From Streptomyces sp. NBC_00247 (GTDB lineage Bacteria > Actinomycetota > Actinomycetes > Streptomycetales > Streptomycetaceae), in NCBI RefSeq assembly GCF_036188265.1, contig NZ_CP108093.1, forward strand, positions 3,361,001-3,425,000: a stretch of 64,000 nt of DNA, written 5' to 3'. The position numbers and the translations under genes were made by a program. Shown here piece after piece: positions 1 to 7,732 of this stretch (positions within the stretch are counted from its first letter, which is position 1; every line of letters begins with the position of its first letter). The notes under the pieces are model-generated. The model made no database searches. It had not been told where the DNA came from and saw nothing but the letters and a program-made list of their open reading frames with translations.

Positions 1-41
1 CCCGGGCGGGACGACGGGCGGGGCGGACCCGCGACCCCCGC

Positions 42-1388
42 CTACAGGGCCCGCAGCAGGACCGCCGGTTGTTCCACGCAGTCGGCGACGTACCGCAGGA
101 AGCCGCCCGCCGTGCCGCCGTCGCAGACCCGGTGGTCGAAGGTGAGCGAGAGCTGTACCACGTGACGGACCGCCAGTTCGCCCTCGTGGACCCATGGACG
201 GGGCACGATGCGGCCGACGCCGAGCATGGCCGCCTCGGGATGGTTGATGATCGGCGTGGAACCGTCCACCCCGAACACGCCGTAGTTGTTCAGGGTGAAC
301 GTGCCGCCCGTCAGCTCGGCCGGGGTCAGTTTCCCGTCGCGGGACAGCCCGGTGAGCCGGGCGAGCTCGGCCGCCAGGGAGTCCACGGTGCGCGCGTGCG
401 CGTCGCGGACCACCGGCACGACGAGCCCCCGGCCGGTCTGCGCGGCGAACCCGAGGTGGACGGACGGCAGCCGTACGACCTCCCGGGCAGCGGTGTCCAC
501 GGTGGAGTTCAGCTCCGGGTACTTCGCCAGCGCGGCCACGCAGATCCGGGCCAGCAGGGCGAGGACCGACACCTTCGGACCCTCGGCCGCGTTCATCGCC
601 GCGCGGGCCGCCATCAGCTCGGTCGCGTCGGCGTCCACCCAGCAGGTCGCGTCGGGAATCTCGGTCCGGCTGCGGGTCATCTTGTCGGCGACCGCACCCC
701 GTACACCGCGCAACGCGATCCGTTCGCCGGCCGCCGCACCGTCCCGCGGGGGAACCGCGGCACCCTCGATGACGGCGGTGGCGTCCCGGTCGGGCGCCTT
801 CGACGCCCGGCCGATCACCGCCTCGACGTCGCACCGCAGGATCAGCCCGTCCGGCCCCGATCCCGCCAGCTCACGGAGGTCGAGCCCGTGCTGCCGGGCG
901 AGTCTGCGGACGAGCGGCGAGATGACCGCGACCGGAGCACCCGCCACGTCCCGACGAGCCGCGGCGCCCCCGACGACCGGGGCGGCGGGAGGGGCCGGTT
1001 CGCCGGACGGGACCGGGGACGCGGCCGGTACCGGCGCGGGGCGGACCCGCCGCCGGCGCGCCGCCGGGGCGGCCGTGCCGTACCCGACCAGTACGTTCCC
1101 CGAGGCCCCCGCCGACGCGGGCTCGTCCGCCCGCACCGGGGTCGGTGCGACCGCGACCGTCATCAGCGGGGCTCCGACCGGGAGTTCCGCCCCTTCTTCG
1201 CCGAAGCGGGCCGTCACCACACCCGCGTACGGGCACGGCACCTCCACCAGGGCCTTGGCCGTCTCGACCTCGACCACCGGCTGGTCCACGACGACGACCT
1301 CGCCGGCCTCCACCAGCCACCGCACGATCACCGCCTCGGTCAGCCCTTCGCCGAGGTCCGGCAACCTGAATTCGAGCACCGTGGGCAT
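42..1388 (-). CDS. bkdC: 2-oxoacid dehydrogenase E2 (dihydrolipoyl acyltransferase)
   Basis: The 448-residue E2 subunit of a branched-chain 2-oxoacid dehydrogenase complex transfers the acyl group from E1 through lipoate to CoA. One lipoyl domain (residues 1-80) carries the lipoylated lysine K45 in the ETAKA motif. A Pro/Ala-rich linker leads to a peripheral-subunit-binding domain at about 155-190. The catalytic domain ends with the acyltransferase motif DHRVCDGG near the C-terminus. The ATG overlaps the stop of the upstream E1-beta gene by one base, so the three subunits are probably translationally coupled. A pyruvate dehydrogenase E2 is the alternative; the adjacent Lrp-type regulator favours branched-chain substrates. 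Confidence 0.9.
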   Translation of the reverse strand: MPTVLEFRLPDLGEGLTEAVIVRWLVEAGEVVVVDQPVVEVETAKALVEVPCPYAGVVTARFGEEGAELPVGAPLMTVAVAPTPVRADEPASAGASGNVLVGYGTAAPAARRRRVRPAPVPAASPVPSGEPAPPAAPVVGGAAARRDVAGAPVAVISPLVRRLARQHGLDLRELAGSGPDGLILRCDVEAVIGRASKAPDRDATAVIEGAAVPPRDGAAAGERIALRGVRGAVADKMTRSRTEIPDATCWVDADATELMAARAAMNAAEGPKVSVLALLARICVAALAKYPELNSTVDTAAREVVRLPSVHLGFAAQTGRGLVVPVVRDAHARTVDSLAAELARLTGLSRDGKLTPAELTGGTFTLNNYGVFGVDGSTPIINHPEAAMLGVGRIVPRPWVHEGELAVRHVVQLSLTFDHRVCDGGTAGGFLRYVADCVEQPAVLLRAL

Positions 1389-2410
1389 CAGCGCGCCGCC
1401 TCCCACTGGAGCCGGGCGACCGCGTCCAGAACCCGGTCCACCCCCGGCAGATGGTGCCGCTCCAGCATCGGCGGCGGATACGGGATGTCGAAGCCGGTGA
1501 CCCGCAGCACCGGCGCCTCCAGATGGTGGAAGCACCGCTCCGTCACCCGCGCGGCGATCTCGCCCCCCGGCCCGCCGAACCCGGCGGACTCGTGGACGAT
1601 CACCGCGCGCCCGGTACGCCGCACGGACGCGGCGACCGTCCCGTCGTCGAAGGGCACCAGCGACCGCAGATCGACGACCTCCAGGTCCCAGCCCTCCGCC
1701 ACCGCCGCCTCGGCCGCCTCCAGGCACACCGGCAGCGACGGGCCGTAGGTGATCAGCGTCGCGCTCGTCCCCGGCCTGCGGACCACGGCCCGTCCGATGG
1801 GCCCGACCTCGGCCGGAGCCTGGGGCGACCAGTCGGACTTCGACCAGTACAGCCGCTTCGGCTCCAGGAACACCACGGGGTCGTCCGAGGCGATCGAGGC
1901 CCGCAGCAGCCCGTAGGCGTCCTCCACGGTGGCCGGGGTGACGACGTGGAGCCCCGGGGTGGCCATGTAGTACGCCTCCGAGGAGTCGCTGTGGTGCTCG
2001 ACCCCGCCGATTCCGCCGCCGTACGGAATCCGCACGGTCAGGGGCATCGGAAGGGCTCCCCCGGTCCGGTTCCGCATCCGCGCCACGTGGCTGACGAGCT
2101 GCTCGAACGCCGGGTACGCGAACGCGTCGAACTGCATCTCCACCACGGGCCGCAGGCCGTACATCGCCATCCCGACCGCGGCGCCGAGAATCCCCGCCTC
2201 CGCGAGCGGGGTGTCCGTGCACCGGTCCTCGCCGAACTCCGCCGCCAGCCCGTCGGTGACCCGGAAGACTCCCCCGAGCGTGCCCACGTCCTCGCCGAGC
2301 ACGTGCACCGAGGGGTCCTCCGCCATCGCGTCCCGCAGCGCCCGTCCCAGTGCCTGGGCCATCGTGGCCGGCCCCGGGCGGCCCGCCCGCGCACGGACCG
2401 CAGTGGTCAT
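1388..2410 (-). CDS. bkdB: 2-oxoacid dehydrogenase E1 beta subunit
   Basis: This 340-residue protein is the beta half of the thiamine-diphosphate E1 decarboxylase. The family-typical segments GEDVGTLGGVFRVT and DTPLAEAGILGAAVGMA near the N-terminus help build the cofactor site at the alpha/beta interface. A C-terminal transketolase-like domain follows (VIVHES region). Length is normal. Its ATG overlaps the stop of the E1-alpha gene by four bases (ATGA), so it sits second in the operon. Expected role: oxidative decarboxylation of 2-oxoacids from Val, Leu and Ile, which yields branched acyl-CoA starters for membrane lipids and polyketides. Confidence 0.92.
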   Translation of the reverse strand: MTTAVRARAGRPGPATMAQALGRALRDAMAEDPSVHVLGEDVGTLGGVFRVTDGLAAEFGEDRCTDTPLAEAGILGAAVGMAMYGLRPVVEMQFDAFAYPAFEQLVSHVARMRNRTGGALPMPLTVRIPYGGGIGGVEHHSDSSEAYYMATPGLHVVTPATVEDAYGLLRASIASDDPVVFLEPKRLYWSKSDWSPQAPAEVGPIGRAVVRRPGTSATLITYGPSLPVCLEAAEAAVAEGWDLEVVDLRSLVPFDDGTVAASVRRTGRAVIVHESAGFGGPGGEIAARVTERCFHHLEAPVLRVTGFDIPYPPPMLERHHLPGVDRVLDAVARLQWEAAR

Positions 2411-3603
2411 CGCCCGCCCTCCGTTTCCCGCTCGTCCTGCCCGTGGCCGTCCCGCTGCCCCTCGGCTCCCCGCTGCTCGCCCTCGGCCTCCAGCTCGGCG
2501 CGCAACCGCTCCTCCTGCTCCCGCAGCGGTCCGGTCCGCCGCGCGAAGACGTGCGCGAACAGATCCGCCGGGTCGAGCACCGGATCGGCGTTCATCCGCT
2601 CCCGCAGAGCTGCCGCCATCCGCTCCGCCTCCTGGCGCACCGCGCCCACGGCCGCTTCGTCGAGCAGGCCGCGCCCGGTCAGCTCACGCTCCATGAGCAG
2701 CACCGGATCGTGGTCCCGCCAGGAGGCCACCTCGTCCTCGGAGCGGTAGCGGGTCGCGTCGTCGGCGTTGGTGTGGGCGTCCATGCGGTAGGTGACCGCC
2801 TCCACCAGCGTCGGCCCGCCGCCGCCGCGGGCGCGCGCCACCGCCCCGGCCAGCACCTCGTGGACCGCCACGGCGTCGTTGCCGTCCACCAGCCTCCCGG
2901 GCATGCCGTACCCGACCGCCTTGTGGGCGAGCGACGGTGCCGCCGTCTGCTTGGCCAGCGGCACCGAGATGGCGAAGCCGTTGTTCTGCACGAGGAAGAC
3001 GACCGGTGCCCGCCACACGGCGGCGAAGTTCAGCGCCTCGTGGAAGTCGCCCTCGCTGGTCCCGCCGTCCCCGACCATCGCCAGCGCCACCACGTCGTCG
3101 CCCTTGAGCCGCGCCGCGTGCGCCAGGCCGACCGCGTGCGGCAGCTGTGTGGCCAGCGGGGTGCAGAGCGGCGCGATCCGGTGCTCGCGGGGGTCGTAGC
3201 CGGTGTGCCGGTCGCCCCGCAACAGCGTCAGCGCGTCGACGGGGTCGAGCCCCCGGGCCACGGCGGCGAGCGTGTCCCGGTAGCTCGGGAAGAGCCAGTC
3301 CCGCTCCTCCAGCACCAGTGCGGCGGCCACCTGGCAGGCCTCCTGGCCCGTACTGGACGGATAGACGGCGAGGCGCCCCTGCTTGGTGAGCGCCGTGGCC
3401 TGCGCGTTGTACCGGCGTCCCCGCACCAGCTCGGTGTAAAGGCGCGACAGCAGCCGCGGATCGACCCCGGCCACGGCGTCCGTGCCGAGCACCCGGTACG
3501 GCTCCGGGTCCGGGAGCAGCGGCGCGGGATCGGTGAGCGGCTTCCAGGCCGGGGGCGGCACGGGCCGGTAGCCGGCCGCACCGGGCAGCTCTTGGACCGT
3601 CAT
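2407..3603 (-). CDS. bkdA: 2-oxoacid dehydrogenase E1 alpha subunit
   Basis: The 398-residue thiamine-diphosphate-binding alpha subunit of the E1 decarboxylase is the first gene of the operon. The ThDP/Mg motif begins MVGDGGTSEGDFHEALNFA and continues to the NN of QNNGFAIS. Other family segments are YPSSTGQEA and YRMDAHTNADD. I chose the ATG at 3603 because a strong AGGAGG lies eight bases upstream; an in-frame start 14 codons earlier lacks this. A basic, glutamate-rich tail follows the domain. The divergent Lrp/AsnC gene across 288 bp is the likely local regulator. Confidence 0.92.
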   Translation of the reverse strand: MTVQELPGAAGYRPVPPPAWKPLTDPAPLLPDPEPYRVLGTDAVAGVDPRLLSRLYTELVRGRRYNAQATALTKQGRLAVYPSSTGQEACQVAAALVLEERDWLFPSYRDTLAAVARGLDPVDALTLLRGDRHTGYDPREHRIAPLCTPLATQLPHAVGLAHAARLKGDDVVALAMVGDGGTSEGDFHEALNFAAVWRAPVVFLVQNNGFAISVPLAKQTAAPSLAHKAVGYGMPGRLVDGNDAVAVHEVLAGAVARARGGGGPTLVEAVTYRMDAHTNADDATRYRSEDEVASWRDHDPVLLMERELTGRGLLDEAAVGAVRQEAERMAAALRERMNADPVLDPADLFAHVFARRTGPLREQEERLRAELEAEGEQRGAEGQRDGHGQDERETEGGR

Positions 3604-3891
3604 GGGAGGCACCTCCTGGCAACAGGGGCCGGCACACGGGAACACCCGGATACGGAGCCCGAGAAGAACGGAATCCCGCCGGGCCCGGGTCGTGCCCTAC
3701 GTCGGGGTCTACGTGGGAGTGGGAGCGGACGCACGCGGACGTCGCCCGAGGCGGGCCCGGGTGACGTGTCTCACCTACCGATTGTTCGGTCGTGGGCGCA
3801 TTTTGGCTACAGCCACCCTCGCCCTGTGGACAATCGGTCGCGCACGGCCTGGGATGGAGGCAGCTCGTCCACAACAGGGAGGCGCGGGGGC
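3604..3891. promoter_or_regulatory. bkdA / Lrp-regulator divergent promoter region
   Basis: This 288-bp divergent intergenic region must hold the promoters of the bkd operon (leftward) and the Lrp-type regulator (rightward). It contains the operator-like 14-mer at 3777-3790 and a perfect DnaA box, TGTGGACAA, at 3825-3833. A relaxed box, TCGTCCACA, lies near 3865. The regulator gene has a clear GGGAGG ribosome-binding site at 3878-3883. I could not pick -10 and -35 elements with confidence. Confidence 0.6.
3777..3790. promoter_or_regulatory. PaaR-type operator-like site, near-match
   Basis: The minus strand reads ACCGAACAATCGGT. This differs at one base from the 14-mer ACCGAACGATCGGT found upstream of paaN and paaA in this window. 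The arms ACCGA/TCGGT are intact; only one base of the four-base spacer changes. It could be a third target of the nearby TetR regulator, or a chance match. Confidence 0.4.
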
Positions 3892-4404
3892 ATGTCAGCT
3901 GAACGAATGGCCGAGGGGGCCGGGCAGACACCACCGGCCCGCCCGCTGGACGCCGTCGACCGGGACATCCTGCGCATCCTCCGTACCAACGGCCGGGCTT
4001 CGATACGGGCCGTCGCCGAGGAGGTGCACGTGTCGCGCGCCAACGCCTACGCCCGCATCAACCGGCTGGTGGAGGACGGGGTCATCCGGGGGTTCAGCGC
4101 CCGGATCGACCACGAGCGGGCCGGGCAGGGAGCGTCCGCCTACATCACGCTCAAGATCGTGCAGAACTCCTGGCGGACCGTGCGCGAGCAGCTCAGGGCG
4201 CTCCCGGGAGCCAGCCACATCGCGTTGGTCAGCGGCGATTTCGATGTGCTGCTGCTGGTCCACACGCCCGACAACCGCGCCCTGCGCGAGCTCGTCCTCA
4301 CGCGCATTCAAGCCATCGACGAGGTGCTCTCCACCCGCACCCTGCTGGTGTTCGAGGAGACGGAGCTGGGCCACGGTCCGGACCGCCCCACCGACCTCAC
4401 CTGA
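3892..4404 (+). CDS. Lrp/AsnC-family regulator (BkdR-like)
   Basis: This 170-residue transcription factor has an N-terminal winged helix (about 20-75, core SIRAVAEEVHVSRANAYARI) and a C-terminal RAM/AsnC ligand-binding domain (about 80-160) ending near LLVFEETELG. Such proteins usually bind amino acids or their 2-oxo derivatives as octamers. It is divergent from bkdA, the classic arrangement for a regulator of branched-chain 2-oxoacid dehydrogenase. The ATG at 3892 follows GGGAGG by eight bases. Its role over bkd is inferred from position. Confidence 0.88.
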   Translation: MSAERMAEGAGQTPPARPLDAVDRDILRILRTNGRASIRAVAEEVHVSRANAYARINRLVEDGVIRGFSARIDHERAGQGASAYITLKIVQNSWRTVREQLRALPGASHIALVSGDFDVLLLVHTPDNRALRELVLTRIQAIDEVLSTRTLLVFEETELGHGPDRPTDLT

Positions 4405-4439
4405 ACCACCCGTACCGGCTCGGTGAGGCCCGCGTCCCG

Positions 4440-5069
4440 TCACCGGCCGACGGAACGCATCCCTTCGAAGGCCAGCCGCACGACGGTCCCCGGCAGATCG
4501 TCCGCCGCGGGAGCCACCTCCGGGCCGCCACCCGTACCGCCGGCACCCTCTTCGGGCTGCGGGCGGTACCACTCGACCAGCGAGTTCACCATGCCGAACA
4601 GCAGCCGCGTGGCCAGCCGTATGTCCACGTCGGCCCTCAGGTCCCCGTCCGCGACGGCCGCCTTCAGCAGGGCCGACACCCGCTGGTCGAACTCGCGGCG
4701 CCGCTCCAGCGCCCAGCGCTCGGTCTTGGTGTTGCCCCGCACCCGCAGCAGCAGGGTGACGTAGGGCAGCTCGGCCATCAGCACCTCGACCGTGCGGCGC
4801 GTGACGTACTCGACCCGCTCGACCGCGCGCCCCCGGACCGCGCCCGGCTCGTCGAGAATCCGGAAGAGCCCGTCGATCGCCCGGCTCACCGCACGGCGCA
4901 GAAGCTCTTCCTTGCCCGCCACATGGTGGTAGATCGACGACTTCGAGATGCCCGCCGCCCGGGAGAGGTGCTCCATGGACGTGCCGTCGTATCCGCGCTC
5001 GTTGAAGACCCGCACGGCGACGGCCAGCAGAGTCTCCGGGGTGTACGTGTCCCGCTTGGCCGTGGTCAT
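4440..5069 (-). CDS. TetR-family regulator (probable paa repressor, PaaR-like)
   Basis: This 209-residue protein opens with a TetR DNA-binding domain (residues 8-55: LLAVAVRVFNERGYDGTSME, then an AGISKSSIYHH recognition helix). The C-terminal ligand domain resembles the group controlling fatty-acid or phenylacetate genes. The ATG at 5067-5069 has GGAGG nine bases upstream. The gene is divergent from paaN, and the intergenic region holds an ACCGATCGTTCGGT operator-like site. The same site, inverted, lies in front of paaA, which suggests it represses the whole pathway and is released by phenylacetyl-CoA. The effector is inferred from the corynebacterial PaaR precedent. Confidence 0.87.
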   Translation of the reverse strand: MTTAKRDTYTPETLLAVAVRVFNERGYDGTSMEHLSRAAGISKSSIYHHVAGKEELLRRAVSRAIDGLFRILDEPGAVRGRAVERVEYVTRRTVEVLMAELPYVTLLLRVRGNTKTERWALERRREFDQRVSALLKAAVADGDLRADVDIRLATRLLFGMVNSLVEWYRPQPEEGAGGTGGGPEVAPAADDLPGTVVRLAFEGMRSVGR

Positions 5070-5124
5070 GAACGCGATCCTCCCCCATGAGCCGTCCACA
5101 GGTCGTCCGGGCCCCCTTGTACCG

Positions 5125-5138
5125 ACCGATCGTTCGGT
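5125..5138. promoter_or_regulatory. PaaR-type operator, tetR-paaN intergenic
   Basis: ACCGATCGTTCGGT has 5-bp arms ACCGA/TCGGT around a 4-bp centre and is the exact reverse complement of the site at 10138-10151. It fits the core ACCGNNCGNNCGGT that I recall for corynebacterial PaaR. An extra ACCG at 5121-5124 extends the symmetry. It lies in the 123-bp gap between the TetR gene and paaN, where it can control both. Confidence 0.7.
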
Positions 5139-5192
5139 TACTCTGACTCCGTCAGCACGTCCCCGCCCGGCTCGATGAGGAGTTGGTCCGCC

Positions 5193-6902
5193 ATGGCCGC
5201 CGCGCTCTCCCTCCAGAAGCTGTCCGAGACCCACCGGCCCACGCTCGACCAGGCCCTCGACGCCCTCTCGACCCGCGCCTACTGGTCGCCCCACCCGGAG
5301 CACCCCAAGGCCTACGGCGAGAGCGGGGCGCCCGGCAGCCTCGGAGCGGCCGAGGGCAAGGCGGCGTTCGACGCCCTGCTGCACACCCGGTTCGACCTCG
5401 GCCAGCCCGGCACGGACGGCTGGACGGGCGCCGAGGTCTCCCCGTACGGCCCCGAGCTGGGTATCGAGTACCCGCACGCCGACCCCGACGTCCTGCTGCC
5501 GGCGATGCGCGCAGCCACGGCGGCCTGGCGGGACGCGGGGCCCGAGGCGCGGGCACTGGTCTGCCTGGAGATCCTGGCGCGCGTGGGCGCCCGCACGCAC
5601 GAGCTGGCGCAGGCCGTCATGCACACCAGCGGACAGGCCTTCCTGATGGCCTTCCAGGCGGGCGGCCCGCACGCCCAGGACCGTGGTCTGGAAGCGGTGG
5701 CGTACGCGTACCAGGAGCAGCTGCGCACCCCCGCCGCGGCCGACTGGTCCAAGCCGCAGGGCAAGCGCGACCCGCTCCGGCTGCGGAAGTCGTTCACGGC
5801 GGTCGGCCGCGGTGTCTCGCTGCTGATCGGCTGCAACACCTTCCCCACCTGGAACAGCTACCCGGGCCTGTTCGCCTCGCTGGCCACCGGCAACCCCGTC
5901 CTCGTCAAGCCCCATCCGCGCGCCGTGCTGCCGCTCGCGCTCACCGTGAGGATCGCGCGGGAGGTGCTCGCCGAGACCGGGTTCGACCCCAACCTCGTCG
6001 CGCTGACCGCCGAGCGGCCCGGCGAGGGGATCGCCAAGGAGCTGGCGGTGCGCCCGGAGGTCCGGATCATCGACTACACCGGCTCCACCGCCTTCGGCGA
6101 CTGGCTGGAGACCCACGCCCGCCAGGCCCAGGTGTACACGGAGAAGGCCGGGGTCAACACGGTCGTGATCGACTCCACCGACGACTACCCCGGCATGCTC
6201 GCCAACCTCGCGTTCTCGCTCTCCCTCTACAGCGGCCAGATGTGCACGACCCCGCAGAACCTCCTCGTCCCCCGCGACGGCATCAGCACCGAATCCGGCC
6301 CCCGGACGTACGACGAGGTGGTCGCCGACCTCGCGGGGGCGGTCGAAGGGCTCCTCGGCGACGACGCCCGCGCCACCGCCCTCCTCGGCGCACTGGTCAA
6401 CCCGGACGTGCGGGCCCGGATCGAAGCCGCGCCCGGTCTCGGCGAGGTGGCCCTGGCCTCACGCGAGGTGCCGCACCCCGAATTCCCCGACGCGGTGGTC
6501 CGGACGCCGGTCATCGTCAAGGTCCTCGCCAAGGAGCCCGGCCCGGACGGCGGCGAACCCGTCCACCTCTCCGAGTGCTTCGGCCCGGTCTCCTTCGCGG
6601 TCGCCGTGGACACCGTCGACGACGCGGTGGAGCTGCTGCGCCGGACGATCCGGGAGAAGGGCGCGATGACGGTCGGCGCGTACACCATCTCCCCCGAGGT
6701 GGAGAGCGCCATCGAGGAGGTCTGCCTGGAGGAGTCGGCCCAGCTCTCGCTGAACCTCACCGGCGGGGTCTACGTCAACCAGACCGCGGCCTTCTCCGAC
6801 TTCCACGGCTCGGGGGGCAACCCGGCGGCGAACGCGGCCCTGTGCGACGGCGCCTTCGTGTCGGGACGCTTCCGCACCATCGAGGTCCGCCGCCAGGCCT
6901 GA
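5193..6902 (+). CDS. paaN: Phenylacetate degradation protein PaaN (aldehyde dehydrogenase family)
   Basis: This 569-residue ALDH-superfamily enzyme is of the stand-alone PaaN type, without the MaoC-like hydratase domain of PaaZ. The catalytic cysteine is C351 in GQMCTTPQN, and the NAD-binding/glutamate segments lie in the 230-320 region (IDYTGST, YTEKAG). It is expected to oxidise the semialdehyde formed after oxepin-CoA ring opening. The start at 5193 is chosen because GAGGAG lies ten bases upstream; an in-frame ATG six codons earlier contains that SD. It stands alone, divergent from the TetR gene and 3.3 kb from paaABCDE. Confidence 0.88.
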   Translation: MAAALSLQKLSETHRPTLDQALDALSTRAYWSPHPEHPKAYGESGAPGSLGAAEGKAAFDALLHTRFDLGQPGTDGWTGAEVSPYGPELGIEYPHADPDVLLPAMRAATAAWRDAGPEARALVCLEILARVGARTHELAQAVMHTSGQAFLMAFQAGGPHAQDRGLEAVAYAYQEQLRTPAAADWSKPQGKRDPLRLRKSFTAVGRGVSLLIGCNTFPTWNSYPGLFASLATGNPVLVKPHPRAVLPLALTVRIAREVLAETGFDPNLVALTAERPGEGIAKELAVRPEVRIIDYTGSTAFGDWLETHARQAQVYTEKAGVNTVVIDSTDDYPGMLANLAFSLSLYSGQMCTTPQNLLVPRDGISTESGPRTYDEVVADLAGAVEGLLGDDARATALLGALVNPDVRARIEAAPGLGEVALASREVPHPEFPDAVVRTPVIVKVLAKEPGPDGGEPVHLSECFGPVSFAVAVDTVDDAVELLRRTIREKGAMTVGAYTISPEVESAIEEVCLEESAQLSLNLTGGVYVNQTAAFSDFHGSGGNPAANAALCDGAFVSGRFRTIEVRRQA

Positions 6903-6940
6903 GGGCCGGGCCGGGGGGCCGGGCCGGGTCCAACAGGGTC

Positions 6941-7024
6941 CGGCCGTGTCGGGCCGTGTCGGGCCGTGTCGGGCCGTGTCGGGCCGTGTCAGGCCGTGTC
7001 AGGCCGTGTCAGGCCGTGTCAGGC
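6941..7024. repeat. Tandem 10-bp repeat (RGGCCGTGTC), about eight copies
   Basis: Eight adjoining units of [c/g/a]GGCCGTGTC run from 6941 to 7020, followed by a partial aGGCC. The first units begin C or G and the last three begin A, as expected from local duplication. The array fills the gap between the converging paaN and TrmH genes. The TGA of the TrmH-family gene (7019-7021) lies at the edge of the last full unit. Confidence 0.9.
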
Positions 7025-7732
7025 CGGGGGGCCCGACACCTCCGCGTACCGCTGCACCCACGCGTGCATCGCGACGGCGGCGGCCGCACCCGCGTTGATC
7101 GAACGCGTCGAGCCGAACTGCGCGATCGAGCAGACCATCGACGCGTGGGTCCGGGCCTCCTCCGTGAGGCCCGGACCCTCCTGACCGAAGAGCAGCACAC
7201 AGCGCCTGGGCAGCACGGTCCGCTCCAGCGGCACGGCCCCGGGGAGGTTGTCGATCCCGATGATCGGCAGCCCCTCCGCCGCCGCCCAGGCGGTCAGGCC
7301 GGCCGTGTCGGGGTGGTGACGTACGTGCTGATAGCGGTCGGTGACCATCGCGCCGCGCCGGTTCCAGCGACGTCGGCCGACGATGTGGACCTCCTTCGCG
7401 AGGAAGGCGTTCGCCGTGCGGACGACCGAGCCGATGTTGAAGTCGTGGCCCCAGTTCTCCACCGCCACGTGGAAATCGTGGCGCCGCAGATCGAGGTCGG
7501 CGACGATCGCCTCGCGCGTCCAGTAGCGGTACCCGTCCACCACGTTGCGCCGGTCGCCGCCCGCCAGCAGCTCGGGGTCGTACCGCTCCCCCTCCGGCCA
7601 GGGGGACGGGTGCGGTCCGACACCGATCTCGTTCCCGAACCCGTCGTCGTACTGCGCCGGTTCCAGGGCCGGATCGGGCCCCTCGGCCACGAAGGGCACG
7701 AATTCCTCTGTACTGCCGGTCTCACTGCTCAC
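7019..7732 (-). CDS. TrmH/SpoU-family RNA 2'-O-methyltransferase
   Basis: This 237-residue SPOUT methyltransferase carries the three family motifs: motif 1 ENWGHDFNIGSVVRTANAF, motif 2 LFGQEGPGLTEEA and motif 3 STRSINAGAAAAVAMH. These form the trefoil-knot SAM site. The N-terminal 75 residues are acidic and non-catalytic. The target RNA (tRNA or rRNA) cannot be told from sequence. The GTG start at 7730-7732 overlaps the TGA of the HTTM gene (GTGA), which supports both the start and translational coupling. Confidence 0.87.
   Translation of the reverse strand: MSSETGSTEEFVPFVAEGPDPALEPAQYDDGFGNEIGVGPHPSPWPEGERYDPELLAGGDRRNVVDGYRYWTREAIVADLDLRRHDFHVAVENWGHDFNIGSVVRTANAFLAKEVHIVGRRRWNRRGAMVTDRYQHVRHHPDTAGLTAWAAAEGLPIIGIDNLPGAVPLERTVLPRRCVLLFGQEGPGLTEEARTHASMVCSIAQFGSTRSINAGAAAAVAMHAWVQRYAEVSGPPA

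Noticed and set aside
6941-7024. CRISPR-like array
   Set aside because: The units are only 10 bp and directly adjoining, without spacers, so this is a simple tandem repeat. No cas genes are in the window.
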